From: Pithys albifrons albifrons
Lineage: Eukaryota; Chordata; Aves; Passeriformes; Thamnophilidae
Direction: 5' to 3'
NCBI RefSeq assembly: GCF_047495875.1
Contig: NC_092465.1
Span: forward strand, 4,550,160-4,614,159
Length of the DNA: 64,000 nt
Made by a program: the position numbers and the translations under genes. The notes below the pieces were generated by a model. The model did no database searches and was not told the origin of the DNA. It saw nothing but the letters and a program-made list of their open reading frames with translations. Below, in pieces: positions 11,901 through 25,415 of the stretch; position 1 is the first letter of the stretch; each line of letters opens with the position of its first letter.

Positions 11901-14900
11901 CAAGCTCAAAAGTATGAAACAAGGAAAACTGTTACATCCTCCTCAGCCTGCTGATGAGTCTCTTGCACAATACGTAGTAATTTTGATTTATCTGAGAGAC
12001 CTTAGATGGAAAAATAGCCTGAGGTAATTTTTCAAGCTTAATTTAGTTCATTTAATATTTAATGACTTAATGAAGCTGTCTATGTGCAGAGCTTTCACTC
12101 TGGGAGGAATCTTAATGTACGTAGAGAACTTAGGAAATTGGCTTAAAAAATGTAAAAGGAAATCAGTAACTTAATTCATAAATGATTGACCTCAAGAATC
12201 CTAGGACATTTTCCAGACCTCCAGAGCTCACAGCTCAAATCTCTCGCCAAGACCTGATAGGGCACAACATTGTAGGATTTTATTTCAGCTATACATTAAA
12301 AGAATTATTAAGACCATCTGTGTATGACTTTTCTCTCTAATATACTGGCTGACAAGTGATTTTTTTTTCCTCTCTTCTTCTCAAAAGACATTTTCACCTT
12401 GTATTTTTGCCTTCTGAGTCGTTTGCTTGTCAGCTCTCCCCAACCTATTTTCTGTTCAGAAGCACGGGGTCATTCCCCACCCTTCATCACTGGGAAGGAG
12501 AACCTTGCACTTTTGCTATAAACATGACTTTTCAGTCTTATCCCCTTTTAAAATATATTTTAAAGGACTTCCAGTCTTTCTGTGTTAATGTGTATAAGAC
12601 AATACAGGTTTCTTCAGGTCCAGAAGCTCCTGAAGGAGACATAGTCTTTAAGTCCAATTAAACCCATAGATACATAGATACTAATTACTTTGCTTTAGCA
12701 GTTGGTTTTTGTTCTCCTCTCATCCAACAGCAGCTCCTAACATCAGTTCTGGCCTGGGAAGAGAGGAGAGGAGCCACAGTTTGGACATTTTGAGCCCTGA
12801 GACTAAGAGAAGCAGCAGGGTATAGCTCTTACCAATATTAAGACAGAAACTCTTCATGAATCACTGATTTCATGGTTATTCAAGTAAATATTTGCCATAT
12901 GCAGATGTTTAAGTGTGGTATAAGAATACGTTACATCCTGGGTTTGTATAAACATATAAACACTGCTTAAACCCCAGGGCAGAATCCATAAGGACACTGA
13001 GCTGAATGTATCTGACAGGAGGGAAATAAAAACAGGGCTGGCTCATGCTTTTCAAGCCTTAAGGGTACTTAAACAGTTCTTCAGGTTGAATTAATTTTGC
13101 TTTTTCAATATGCTAAAGACATTTTAGGTCATGTATCTACCTGGATCCCAATCCTGCACACTCAAACAACAAAGAGACTGATAATTAAATCTAGTAGGAG
13201 GGTTTTTCCCCACCTTTAGAAAAATCTCTGGAAGAAGAGATTCAAGTCTACTTATGGCACTGCTAACAGCTATGAAAGGTGAAAAGGGGCCTTTGACACC
13301 TACCTGTGCCTGCTGAAATGTTGAACTGCTGTCAGAAATTCTTCTTCTCACTAACACAATACAGTCTGGGTATAAACTGTGCAGTGTTTTTGTGTGTATC
13401 CTTGTGAAAGAACGTACTCCTGAGTTAATATTTTTACTTGCACTGCTTTATAGAAATTTTAATCTCTCTCCACCAAGTCCTGATTATCTTCTCAGATATG
13501 ATAGAAATCAAATCCATTTTGACTCTATGAAATAAACTATCAGTGACTACTCTTCCCCAGGACACATGTTCTCAACCACTTTGGGGTGGTTTATAGCTTT
13601 CAGTGCAACTGCATCACTTGCACTCATCCAAAATGCATCCCACTGTCCAGAGAGCATCTTTAGAAAGGTGGTAAAGTGATAGGCTATTCCCAGGTTGTTC
13701 ATGTTTATAGAAGAGAAGAGAGATTTCACTCTCTCAGACACCTTTCAGACACATCACAGAGCAGATTTCAGGGAAGCAGCACTCAAGGCATGTAGGTGTT
13801 GGCGGCTGAAGGAAAGCTTTGCTGCCACCCCGAGTGTGAGAGAGTAGAGCAGTGGGTGGCATCATCCTGTTAATGACCTGTCTTCCCTTTCTGACATTTC
13901 AACACAGCCTCGTGATTATTTGTGGTCAGCAAAGTGCTGGAAGACCCTCCAAGAAAGCACCATAAAGATGTTGCTTTTAGAGCTAATACACAACCCCATT
14001 TCCCCCTGCAGCTGACTCCCTCCATTTCTTTTTCCCTTAGTTTTCTACATCCACATCAGAAGTTGGGTTTGTTTTGTACTGTTTTTAGCACGAATTTTGC
14101 CTCCAGGTGCTGCTCTGTGAGAACTTTCCCTTTTTATATCCCATGGGCCCTGCACTAGCTCTCACACCTGCTCTGCTCTCCCAGGGGGGACTTTACCATC
14201 ACTTTCCAGCAGCATAACTTATGCCCTGACCTCCAGAAAAATTTCCACTGCCAAACCTACAGCAACAGAAGACATATAGCCTGTTGTGAGCCAGGAACCT
14301 CTCCAGAGAGTTAAACCATCAAATATAAGGAGTTAGCTGGTTTGCCAAAAATCCAGTAATACTAAATAAGTTTCTCCTTGAGTGATTTAATCTTGTATGA
14401 GATAAGGTGCATCCAGTAAAAGGCTGCCACTACAGAAAGCCTGGTGACTTCCTGTTGATGACTTAATTAAAAACTATTTTATCCTGAATTCCTGAGACAA
14501 TTGAGATGGTTAAAGAGTTTTACAACTATGTCCACAGAGCACACTGCCTCCAAAATCCGAAGGCTGAGTCCTCACTAAAATACAGTCATCTTGTGATGTT
14601 GATGTTCTCCACATTGTGCCTGTCTCCCAAAAACTCATCAGCCAAAGCTGAGTAGTGCTGGCTCCGTGGGGAGCTCACCTCCCTTCTCAATGGGGGCAAA
14701 AACTGCCATGGCTGCAGGAAAGGAGGAAAATCATGAAATTCTGCCAAAAAAAAATCCCCAAATATCACAAACTAACTTTTAAAGAGTGATTACAGCTGTG
14801 ATTACCTTCTCCTGCACTGAAATTCTTGGTATTCTCCAAGAAAAGCCGTATAGAAGTTAATAGTTAGAAATTCTCTTTCCATATAGTGTAAGACTCACCT

Positions 14901-15102
14901 GCAAGATTGCTCTCATAGGGATATTTCCTCATGCAGCCCACAGCCCCCAAAGGGTCTGGGGCACAGAATGCTTTTATCTTTTACCAGAGCCCCACAAATT
15001 TCCACGTTTTGTTACAAATAAAAAAGGTAGAAATTAAAAGTATATCATACAGAAAATTGATCTAAAAGTGGTGTTGAAAAGATGACTCTAGAGCAGTCCT
15101 AC
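8915..15102 (-). other. KYNU: KYNU intron 7 (6188 bases)
   Basis: A phase 0 intron. It carries one CR1 fragment (9056-9316) near its 3' end; the rest looks unique. Open frames around 11286-11657 on both strands overlap each other and match nothing I recognise, so I treat them as chance. Confidence 0.88.
9056..9316 (+). mobile_element. CR1 LINE, 5'-truncated 3' end
   Basis: A CR1 fragment somewhat longer than the one at 3275. It starts in the GATAGGACAAATGGG segment and includes GGCACAGGTTGCCCAGAGAA and the TCCAACCCAAACC end. It lies in KYNU intron 7, about 140 bases upstream (in transcript sense) from exon 8 on the right, antisense to the gene. Confidence 0.94.
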
Positions 15103-15249
15103 CTTTTTCTGGCCAGCCTTTGTTATTCTAGGGATGTCAAACAACTGCCCTGTGTAGTACTGCACCCCACTGAACAGAATGACAGCAATTGAGTCCCCTT
15201 CCTTCTCAATTACAGCAAGGATATCTTCAGTCCTCAAGGTCTCCTCCCC
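15103..15249 (-). CDS. KYNU: KYNU coding exon 7 (residues 195-243)
   Basis: A 147-base, 49-codon exon, phase 0 on both sides, with acceptor GTTTTAG and donor GTAGGA. It begins [20 protein letters not shown] and continues [20 protein letters not shown] then RITKAGQKK. Human has [49 protein letters not shown]. Ser221, a PLP contact, sits in LFSG at its human position. The equal length of the exon in both species supports the boundaries. Human H223-F224 after LFSGV is replaced by Q-Y, so this loop is slightly divergent. Confidence 0.96.
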
Positions 15250-16595
15250 CTAAAACAAAGTTAAAGCACACATTTTACATCAACTCTGGCAGTAATGAAA
15301 CTGTCAGTCCTTATTTCATAATCTATATTTTACCATGAGCCACACTGCTTGCATAAGGAGATCAAAAGCAAATCCTTAGCATGGTAATGATGTACAAAGG
15401 TAGTGCTATGAAGTAGCCTATGAGCAAGTAACCTCAAAAAAAATCATTAGCAAATGAGTCTTGAAGGTGCCAGTTACACAAAGTCTATTCACTTCATGCT
15501 CTAACATGCTTCATACTCTCTAATAGTTCTGACAGTTTTAATTTACAGTAAAAAATTCCTGGTGGAAATAGAATATCTAATGATTTTTAAATGGCATCTG
15601 AAATTTGTGACACCCACAAGACTTGAAAGTTGTCTCTCAATTTCACTCTGTACTTTTCTGATAAACTTGGTATCCCACAGGAAGCTATTATAAACCTGCC
15701 ATATTTATATTTCAAAAACAATGTCTCACATCATCAAAAGTACAAAAATTCCCAAACCTGTGGTCATTAAATATAGAAGAATTTCAACCACAAGCAAAAA
15801 AAAAAAAAAGACACCTCATTTTTGATTCTTTATAGGAAAATTACTGCCCCATTCTCCTCCTGTCTTCCTGGCAAGGGATCTTGTAAAACATACCACCACC
15901 TAGGGATCAATTAGGCAGTGAAAACCTAGAATTAAATTAGACTTGTTACTGAAAAGAGCTTGGGCAAGATGGTTGAATTGCAAGGGACTGTTATTATCTC
16001 AACAATCTCTGCAAATCTATCAAGCGTTCAGGAGTGGGCTCTTTACTCACAAGATGACTCAGATTTCAGAAGCAAAAGGTCACCCTCGGTTTATAGTTAG
16101 GTGACAAAGTTCTTAATGCTGCAGAAGTGAAGCGAGGCAGCCTTTCAAATTAATCTGAATTGCATATTACTCAGAGCAGACCTTTCCCTTAGTCTGTGCT
16201 GATACAGACAGTGTTGCTCGTGTTATGGCAATCTCTTACCTTAGGACATTCAAAGGACATTGGGCTTTCTCAGTGAGTTACTATATTTTCCAGGTGACTC
16301 AGATTGCTGACACTTTTTGCACGCAGGAGAAATAGAGAAAATAACCTTTTTCTTATTGTTGTTCCAAGAAAATTAACTAGTGAATCAGCAATTACAAAAC
16401 AGGTTTAAATGTCAAAATATATATGCTGAAACTGACTATAAAATTAATAAATTTTACTTTAAAATCTTAATAAAAATAGATTATAAGTTTTGCAGGCAGA
16501 TACCAGAAAAATCTGAGAATATATGCCCTACTTTCACATGAAATATGGTTCTGTCCTTAGTGACAGCAAGCAGAACTGACATAGTCCTCACCAAC
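15250..16595 (-). other. KYNU: KYNU intron 6 (1346 bases)
   Basis: A phase 0 intron with a 14-base poly-A run at 15796-15809. Its first bases, GTTGGTGAGG, contain two overlapping possible donors. Nothing else recognised. Confidence 0.88.
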
Positions 16596-16670
16596 CTGCC
16601 GTGGCTGCAGCATGAGCATGCTCTTCTCCACATCCAGCCCATGCAGGCAAAGCTGGGACTCAACAGCATA
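16596..16670 (-). CDS. KYNU: KYNU coding exon 6 (residues 170-194)
   Basis: A 75-base, 25-codon exon with acceptor TGCCAG, reading YAVESQLCLHGLDVEKSMLM then LQPRQ. Human has [25 protein letters not shown]. The donor used here, CAG|GTTGGT, is weak. A stronger-looking GTGAGG lies four bases downstream, but using it would break the frame and reach a stop within the next exon, so the upstream site is assigned on reading frame and protein length. The exon codes for part of the PLP-domain core between the FPSD loop and the next beta strand. Confidence 0.93.
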
Positions 16671-18216
16671 CTGGCAGAGAATTCCATGCAGAGAACATTA
16701 AAATAAATATGTGATAAACAGCTAAACAGAAAAAAAACAACTAAAAGAAAAAAGCACAAACATCAGAACTTCAAAAAGGAATTCAGATGCTTTGCCTTTC
16801 ACTGAAAGTGAAGCTTTGAAAGCATAATCCAACTCCACTGAAAAATTCACAGATTTCCTTTGGATTAATAAAAGGTACGAACTTAATTCATGTGCAACTG
16901 CAGGGACTTTTGACTGCAAAGTCAAAGCCTGAATTCTACAGGATAAGTTCATGGAGCAGAATAAGGGTGGAGGTGGGGCCCTGAGCAGCCAGATTTTGTG
17001 GGTGGCATCCCTATCCATGGGTGGGGGTGTTTGAATGAGATGATCTTTAAGGTCTCTTCCAGCCTAAACCATTCTATGGTTCTATAATATGATGGAGAAA
17101 GCACTTTACCAGATGCCAGACAGCCAAGCCTGCATAAGTAACAGCCAAGGAGAAGACTGAGCATCACTTCTGCAGGAGCCCTGGGTACCCACTTTGTCTG
17201 GTCACACACAGTCCCAGGCTGTGACAACCGCCCTGTTGCCAACACAAGCGAGGTTTGCCCAGCACATACCTGCTGTCCCCTGCTATTCTCACCTCCTCTA
17301 TTTGCTGCACAGCTGGGAGGAAATGAAAGCTTTAAACTCCCATAATACTTTGAAAATCCTATCTGCTGATTTTATCGATAAATAATGATTCTGGAGATCA
17401 AATACCAAGCATCAAATAACAGTATAAAATAGTTTAAAATTTCACAACAGGAACTGAAGCAGTGGCAGTTGCAGAGACTATTACTGAGGTGCCATAGAAA
17501 TTTAAGAAGATGGAGCCCAAATGTACAAGTGTGCCTGGAACAAATGTCGGATTAATATAAACATTACTTAGAATAGAAGCAATTTGAGGTTTATACATCT
17601 GTGCCACCATCTTCATTACAAATAAACCCGTTAGTAGCTCGAGTCATTTTTATCACACCTTAGAGACCAAATTTCTTATCAATTTCCACAAGCTGATGGC
17701 ATTGATGATAAAGTAGCAGTGGGCCACAAACCCAAAGATTAATTTGCCTGAAGCTCTCATGCACGGGCTATTGTCTCCTATTTTATAGCAGACAAATGAT
17801 GTTTGAACTAGTAATCTAAAGTGCTAAGAACAAACATTTCCATCTCTGTCTGGGGATATATAAGTGTTAATGTTGTGAGTTTGTATTGATTTGGTTTCAT
17901 AAAGTAACACAGCAACAAGAATTAATAAAACATTTACAACTTTAGTTGATTTAGGCCAGTAGTTTGCTCAATGTCTTTAAAAAGACTAATAAATCAATGC
18001 ACCCATTCAATCTTTTCCTCTTGTAACACTTTTTATTTGAACAAAAGGAATAAAGCTACGATCTGTAAAATATGCTGAGCTCAAAAGCTTCTGACAGATT
18101 TTTTTATTGTAATGTTACTTGGACAAGATGAGCTAATAAATATTCAAATCATACTACTATATTCTTTGAGAAAATATGATTAATAATACAAATATGGTGA
18201 AATATTAATTTCTTAC
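16671..18216 (-). other. KYNU: KYNU intron 5 (1546 bases)
   Basis: A phase 0 intron containing a truncated CR1 3' end (16968-17093). The rest is unique A/T-rich sequence with no gene recognised. Confidence 0.88.
16968..17093 (+). mobile_element. CR1 LINE 3' fragment, diverged
   Basis: It retains the GATGATCTTTAAGGTCTCTT core, AAACCATTCTATGGTTCTAT and a worn version of the preceding CCCTGCCCATGG box. It lies in KYNU intron 5, antisense to the gene. Confidence 0.88.
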
Positions 18217-18288
18217 ATGGTCAGAGGGAAAGGCTCTTGCTTCTAGAAGAATTTTATAGCGTCTTGGAGTAGGCTTAAAGAAAGATAG
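18217..18288 (-). CDS. KYNU: KYNU coding exon 5 (residues 146-169)
   Basis: A 72-base, 24-codon exon, phase 0 on both sides, with acceptor TTAATAG and donor GTAAGA. It reads [20 protein letters not shown] then PSDH. Human has [24 protein letters not shown], so only two conservative K/R changes separate them. The FPSD stretch (165-168) lines the PLP-binding site in the human enzyme; Asp168 is retained. This is the most conserved segment in the window. Confidence 0.96.
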
Positions 18289-19673
18289 CTATTAAGGAAA
18301 AAAAAGAAAGATATGTTGAAATGTATCTAAGCAGAGATGAGAGAGATACTCTCAGCATATAACTTAGTAAAGACTGCTTTACTTTCATGTAGACTATAGA
18401 GAATCCCCCAGAAATTACAAATATTTCTTTGTCCATATAACATTTATCAAAGTAGGAAGGTGTTCTAATACTGTATTTCACATATCCATAACAAAGGCCA
18501 CAAAAACCCAGCAGTGAAAACTTGTACTTAACAGGGATCAACAGCAAAGCTTTGACTGCAGCCAGGGAAGCTGGGATTTCACTCAGATCCATCCAGCAAC
18601 TAAAAGCAGCAGCTGGTAGCAAACAGTGAAAAAGAGCTGGATTTTCATTCCTGCACTAAAATATTAGTCACTGAATCATCCCTTACTCTGAAACAACCTG
18701 ACCAAAGGACTAAACATCCTGCTGATTAAACCTAATCTCAACACTTCTGAGATGGTCTTTCCTTCTAAGTTCCTCATGTGAAGGCAGGCTGGACTGGGCA
18801 ACGTGCTGAGAGGACTAGCAGAAGACTTACAAGCCCTCCTGCTCAATCCGGGGTTGCACAAAGCTCTCCAGGCACTGTGTACTCAGGAAATTTGGGACAA
18901 GTCTGACTACAGTCCACCTAATTCATGGCAGAGTAGCCATGTGAGCTGGCTTGCACTTTCTCCCATCCTGCCCTGCTTCAGGTTTCTTAATTTAACAAAG
19001 GTCAGAGATGTCATGGAGGGGCAGATTCAAGGGATAAACCCTTTTGTGTGAATCACACAAAATGAACCTTCACATCTACACTCAGTTGGACCAAACCTTT
19101 GCAAACACTGGAGAACCAGAGACAGGCTTTATGTAGCCACAGAGGCACCTGAGCATAAATAAGACACATTTATGGTCACTCTGTCATACAAATCAAAATG
19201 CTTTACCACATTTTAGGAATATATAAAACAGCTTAACTCAGTGCCATTTCTTGTGTGCAGCTGCATTTTAAGCTTGACCAAAATTACAGTTTTGTCTTGC
19301 TCATAGTTGAGCTCCTGTTTCGTAAACTTTGACATTTGGTGTGAAATTGAAATTTGAGAAGTTACTTGTAAATACTTCTTAAATAATAAGGTCTCATTTG
19401 ACAACTGACTTACAGCATATGTGAGAACAGCTCAAACTTCCCCTACAGAGTCCTTGAAAATACTTCTCTGTCCAGCTTTTCTGCTTAGTATTGAGTGAGG
19501 CCAGGTCTTGCACATACATAATTCAAGATACAACTCCCAGGGCTTAAAAAAAAGTTAGTCTGTCACCCAGGGCTGTCTCTGCGAGGTCCTCAGGAAGCAC
19601 TTTGCTTACATACACAAAGAAAGGAGAAAAATACTTGTCAACACAACATCAAATATACATCATAAAGACATAC
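18289..19673 (-). other. KYNU: KYNU intron 4 (1385 bases)
   Basis: A phase 0 intron between the LTVN and FPSD exons. No repeat or embedded gene recognised. The open frame running on from exon 5 into this intron is not conserved beyond the acceptor. Confidence 0.88.
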
Positions 19674-19735
19674 CATCTGGAGGTGCAAGTTAACAGTCAG
19701 CCCATTCATTAAGGCTACTTCTTGTCTTTGGGCCC
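19674..19735 (-). CDS. KYNU: KYNU coding exon 4 (residues 125-145)
   Basis: This is a 62-base exon, too small to stand out as an open frame by itself. It lies between a TTCAG acceptor and a GTATGT donor and reads GAQRQEVALMNGLTVNLHLQ then M. Human has [21 protein letters not shown]. Leu137 and Thr138, which contact the PLP phosphate in the human enzyme, fall at the same numbers in the LTVN motif. The exon ends in phase 0. Assignment rests on protein identity, exact frame continuity with exons 3 and 5, and canonical splice sites. Confidence 0.94.
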
Positions 19736-22700
19736 CTGAAATAATAAAAAGATAAAAATAAAGATACTGGTGGGAGGTTTTCTCAAAAATTTCAGGGAAA
19801 TCTAGTACAGTGGAGAGAAAGCAAAAGTCTATGTTCAGTCACAGTCTCTCTAAAGACTGGAAAGGAAACGAACGTTTGAGGTGTCATCAGAGTGAAATAA
19901 AAAGATTTCTTGTCTGACTCACTATACAACACTGGCAGGAAAATATTTATTTTTTCAGGTCAGCCACAGAAAACAGCAAACGATGAAGTATTTCCATTTC
20001 CCAGCAAACCATCAGTGGATTTATTATCATGAGTGCCTCAGACAAATCAGGTCAGAATTCTACACTTAAAGCAAGACTTGAAGGCTTATTTTTGTCAGAA
20101 GTTTATATGTAACACAAGTGAGAAAACATTGAGACAATCATCTACTGTGAGTAGTTACTGTAATGTCAAATCTCATTCCCAATAAAAAAACAAGCAAAGC
20201 TGACCTATTGAGTATATAGCAGACCATTACTAATGTAACAGCTTCACTAGAAGCCATACCCACATCACTCCCAGCAGACTAATAACAGATGCCTTTTGAC
20301 TACAGCTAATCACTGGCAGAGATAATGGAGTAGCAACTAATTGTTATTGTGAAGTATTTAGTAAAAAATTCTCCAGTGCTTATCAACCCCTCGCGAAAAG
20401 CTTTAGGCAAGTCAAGAGACTGGGCCTTGGACAGGGCACCACTGAGATATGGAGAAAATGAACTCATGTTTCTGGTTTGCCTGATGTCTCTTGTTGAAAG
20501 GCAGTAACTCACCCTTGAGAAAAATCAGTGATCTGAGAGTTTTCTTCAGCTGGGAGATAGGCTTGTGCACCTTGCCCTGACCATCACCCAGCCATGGAGT
20601 TCACCAGAGGTGGGGAGAGGTTGTGGGCAGAGAGGGATGAATACAATACAAGCAGGCAGGGAGAGCACCAGCCACCCTGGAGATCAATGATGGGGAAAAA
20701 AAACACCATGATGGTGGAGTAAAAAGGGTAAGGGGAGCCATAACAAATACAGAGGTGAAGCCTGGGTTTCTCCTGTCCCTGACTTGGAGGGTGCACAACG
20801 TCCCAGCTAACACAGGGAAAAGGCAGGAGCAGCAGAGAGACATTCTCACCATATCCCACAGAGTTTAGGTTCATACTTTGCCAACACTGGAAAAAAGCAT
20901 AACCGTGGGTTGACCTCAATACAAGCAAATATAGTCAAAGAACATGGAAATCTATAGTTAAGAAGTGTTCATTAATAAATCCTTCCCAAGCAGGCCTCAG
21001 CTTCTGCCAGCACAGGAAAAGCCAAGAACCAGTGTCTTTGAGGTGTTCAAGGATCTTTCTGTGTGTTGCCGAAGTCTCCAAGTTTTGGACAGAAATCTTT
21101 GGCAATAATTGTCAGTGACTGGAGGGCCTGTCCAGGGGATGAGCCATAAAGAAAAAGAGATGTCATAAATAAGTTCCCTCCTTCAGATATCCAGAAACAT
21201 CATCAAGTTTGTGTAATGAAACATATAAAGGACTAGTACTTTGTAGACAAAACCAAGCTCTTTTCCTCACTTAAACTCCTCTCCTTTTCTTCCCTCTGAT
21301 AACAATGCATCTGCAGGCTCCATGCTGCTGGAAGAGGTCACCTTGTGGCTGTTCTCTTGCATATACAGAAGACAGCTAGAGAGAGTGATTGTAGCTCAAA
21401 ACAGTATTATTTGCAGTCTTAATACTTCTATGGAACTCTTGAGGCTGAAAAAAGGACAGCATCAAGAAATGGTATTGTTCTTATTTCTCCCTCTGCTCCT
21501 TCCTTGAAATCTGTGGCTTTCCCAGCAAATTCTGCAGAATAATCCCCTGCCTGCTGTACCATGTCTGTATAAAACAAAGTTAATCTGTAGATCACTTTTA
21601 GCTGCATGCTAGCATCCCAAATTAAATATGACACTACATTTGTCATGTAAGTCTTGGTCTTCCGTAAATTATATATTTATTAAAAGCTTTCCATTATTGA
21701 ATTTCATGCCCACAAAACAAACCTCATCCGTGTCATTGGAAAACTGTTATCCTTTATAACCTGCACTGCGTTTCGGAAAACAACCTTTCTATGATCCAAT
21801 TAACCTATTAGAATATTCAAAGACCCAGCACACAGGAGACAAAATTATGTTTGCTTTCCTTATTTCCTAACTTTATACCATATCTCCAAGACAGGCTGAA
21901 ACCTGCATGTTCTACGTGATAAATCTCCTCTTTAATAAAAGGAAGCAGCATTTGCAAAGTACAACTTCAGAGACAATTATGATTGTGTTAGGCAGACACT
22001 GCCATCCTTCTCCTTTCTGACTGCTCTGGAAGGCTGATCCTCGTTGGAGTAAGTAAAAAGCATTTTATAGAATGACTGGAAAAAGGCTAAGGGCCCCAAT
22101 TTCAAAAACATTTTGGTTAATTCAAATAACTCTTATCACTCAAAGTCACTGCAAATCTGCTCAGCGTTCAGTCTTCCCTCAACAGAGACCTGCCCGAGCA
22201 CATCGTACAGCAGCAGCCATACAGTTAATCTTGTTCCATCAGAAGGTGATCCTGCCAAGGTTGTAATGTTTTAATAAAGTCTAGTAGAAGAAGCAGAGAT
22301 TGCCTTCACTGCATTGTGCCACTCGGTGTGAGCACAGAAAAAACGCTTTGGCCTCCATTGACCTTGACTCTTCATTTCACAAGGTATTTACTACTGTAAC
22401 TTTCATTGAACAAGAAAATGTGACTGCATTTAATAAGCAAGGTGTTCGAGCTCTATAAACCATTAAACAGGCAAAGGTGTTTTACAGTCTTTGGTCCATT
22501 CCTGAATAAATCTCACCAAATAGTTTTACTTCCTATTACTACTTAGGGTGAGAAATGACAATTCTCCCCCCTATTCCATAATGTATTCAATACTGAGCAA
22601 AAACCTTAATAGAATTCTGTTATTGTTCTTACATTAAATTAATTAAAAAAGGAAATACAGAATTCACTCACCTCGTTGGAAAACAGCACTTAAAATTGGG

Positions 22701-25415
22701 GGACTGGAACTACATGATCTTTAAGGTCCCCTCCAACCCAAACCATTCTGTGGTTCTGTGAAATGCCACCTCAGAAGAGAGCATTTTACTTTGTTTCCTA
22801 CATTTATTCTATCAATTTCTTCACTATTACCTACAGTTTTAAAAATCAGAATTTATTGCAATGCATCCATTCTTCAGGAAATATTAATTCATTTACATTC
22901 TAAGAACCATTCACCTACATCCTGAAAAAAACTAGGTAGATATTATCTAAATACAACTCAACACACAAATTTGAAGGCCAGATTTGAGCGCAAACTGTAG
23001 TTTATAGTCCAGTTAAACAAAGCCCCAAAATTTCTGGAGAACAAAATCCAAACTGATAATATTGACATTCCATTTACTTCTCAGGAAAACAATAGAACTA
23101 TGAAACACTTCCCATGAAAGAAATTTTAAAACAAAAACTAGATTGGTGGCAATTTGACCTCAGTCAAAATTTTTATAGAAAATTCTAAAGTATTTGTTTA
23201 CAATGAAGAAAATGGTAATAAATTCAGTGTAGTTTGGCCATCATGATATAAAACCACCAAAGTCATGGAACTTGGAAAAGAATAGAAAAATAAGGAGATG
23301 GACAAGCAATCAGATGAAATTTAAGCAAAGTTCTCATTTTCCTCTCCTTACACCTAGAATGCATCTTTTAGTTAACTTATTATTAAAATAGAAACACAGC
23401 TGGCAGCCTCTGCCAGACAGATGGTTGAGGAAAAAAGGCTCCCAGCCTGACTCCCTGCTTTCTGCAGTGACTCTTAACCTAAAGCTGAGGGCAAATGGAC
23501 CCTGGCACCAGCACTGGCAGGAGGTCAGGGCTCTGCCTGCCCCCACACCCTGCGCGGAGCCCACAGGGGTCCAAGTTTTGCAAACAAAGCAGTGGAGAAT
23601 ATTCACAGAAGGTGATGCAGAGAAAGATGATAATTCATGTGCTTCCAGCTGCCCTTTTGGGAATCATGTCTCTCTCTCCTGGTTATCTGAAGAGCATCAG
23701 TGGTCTTACCTTGTTGCTTTGTTAATTTAGTTGCATGAAAGTATGTGGTGTGACTACTCTTCCATTCTCATTAGATATAAGAGGGGTTCTCCACGCCTCA
23801 GTTTCAGAAATTCAAGGTTTCCAATTTTAAATTTCAAGTCACATTCCCTCAGCTGTCCACAGCTTCCCTGTTATACCTTACCAGAATAAGAATATCCAGG
23901 GGCCAATGGAGATGAGTCATACTATAGAAATCCCTAAATCAGTTGGGTTCAGCATTTCAACACTCTCCACTCTTTTATATTCTCACATATTTATACTCCA
24001 TGATAATTAATGGATGAAGGTGCAGAATTGTCCTTGAACATAAGGAAAGCAAGAGAAGCAATTCCTTAACCTCCTGAGCTACAACAGTAGCAACTTTTAC
24101 AAAATCAGAACCCCCAATTTGCATTTTGGATTTTTTTATTTCATTCTACAGATGGGATTTTTCTGCATAGTCCAGTGGTGCCCAATGTAGCCATACTCAT
24201 ATTTATGTTATCTTAGTGCTCATAACATGGATAGATCAACTACAACAATAATTTATTGCATTTTTTCTGCTCCAATAATAACACACAGTATTTTAGCTAT
24301 TTGGAAACTTCATAAAGAATTCAGGAAGTGATTTTATTTATGAATATATAAACTAGCCATGAAACATTCTTTAATGTCTCTGGTTTCAATCGTTCTGAGC
24401 TCATTTGCTTTTCTCGAAGGAGAAACCCCATAATTTTCTCATTGAGCACTTGTCTACGAGGAGAAATTACAATACAATATCCAGCATAGACTAGGTCAAC
24501 TTAATTGTAATATTTTTCCTTAGTGATGGAAAAAATGAACTCCTGATAATTCAGTTCTGACAGTCACTATCGACAGTTGCCTTTAACACCTAAATTAAAA
24601 GAGGGGCCAAATCTCTCTAAAATCTACTAACCTAGCCTTGACAGCAGCTGTGAGACTGGGGGAGGAAAAGACTCTGCCAAGACAATTTTTCTTTCCCCTT
24701 GTGACAACAACAACTCTGAAGGAAATCCCAGTGAAAAATTATTTCAACTACACAGAGATAGATATGATAGAGGAAAGTTGCATTCAGACTCAGCCAGCTG
24801 CTTTCATGGCTGGAAAATTCACCAGAAGCCTCCAGAGCTCCTTCTCAATCCCTGGAATAACATGAAGCACTTATTGCCAAGGCCCTGTAGCACTGCAGGC
24901 TCTTGAAGGGGTACAGCAGGGTAATGAGAACTCATCAATACAGGTCCTGCCCCAATTATCTGCTTCATTGACCTAAGCAGTTCTCAAATATGAGGCTGGA
25001 TTTAGTGGTGGAAAGAGGAGGAATAGCAGAAAATGTCAAATACAGATCATTTTTCAAAGAGGAGAGTTTATTGTTTTACTTTTAGGAGAGTGATTGAGAA
25101 TCTGTAATCCCTAGTGCCCTTTAGAAGGGCTTCACATGTTAGTCCAAGTGATTTATGATGCTCCAAGAAACCCTTTGCTGCAATTAGTTCCATGATATGC
25201 ATATGTTCATGTATCATCATGTACATTCATGGATTAAATCACTCCAGTCTTTAAAAAGTGTCAGTCCATATACAAGGCCCTCAGAAAAACTACATTCAAG
25301 TGAAAGAACTAAAGTAACTAAATTCTGCTTACAGAGTTTCAGGATATTCAGTCTTAAAAGACACCAAATTTGGTTTTAATTTCTGGAGGAAGACTTGCCT
25401 GCAGTTCACACTTAC
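19736..25415 (-). other. KYNU: KYNU intron 3 (5680 bases)
   Basis: A phase 1 intron. It holds a very short CR1 3' tail (22697-22764). The overlapping open frames at 20584-20928 (minus) are without recognisable domains. Remaining sequence appears unique. Confidence 0.88.
22697..22764 (+). mobile_element. CR1 LINE 3' tail (about 70 bases)
   Basis: Only the terminal part is present: GATCTTTAAGGTCCCCTCCA and CCCAAACCATTCTGTGGTTC. It lies in KYNU intron 3, antisense to the gene. Such short tails are typical of extreme 5' truncation. Confidence 0.88.

Noticed and set aside
18803..19051. 82-codon plus-strand frame in KYNU intron 4
   Set aside because: No similarity recognised, and a minus-strand frame overlaps it; consistent with chance.
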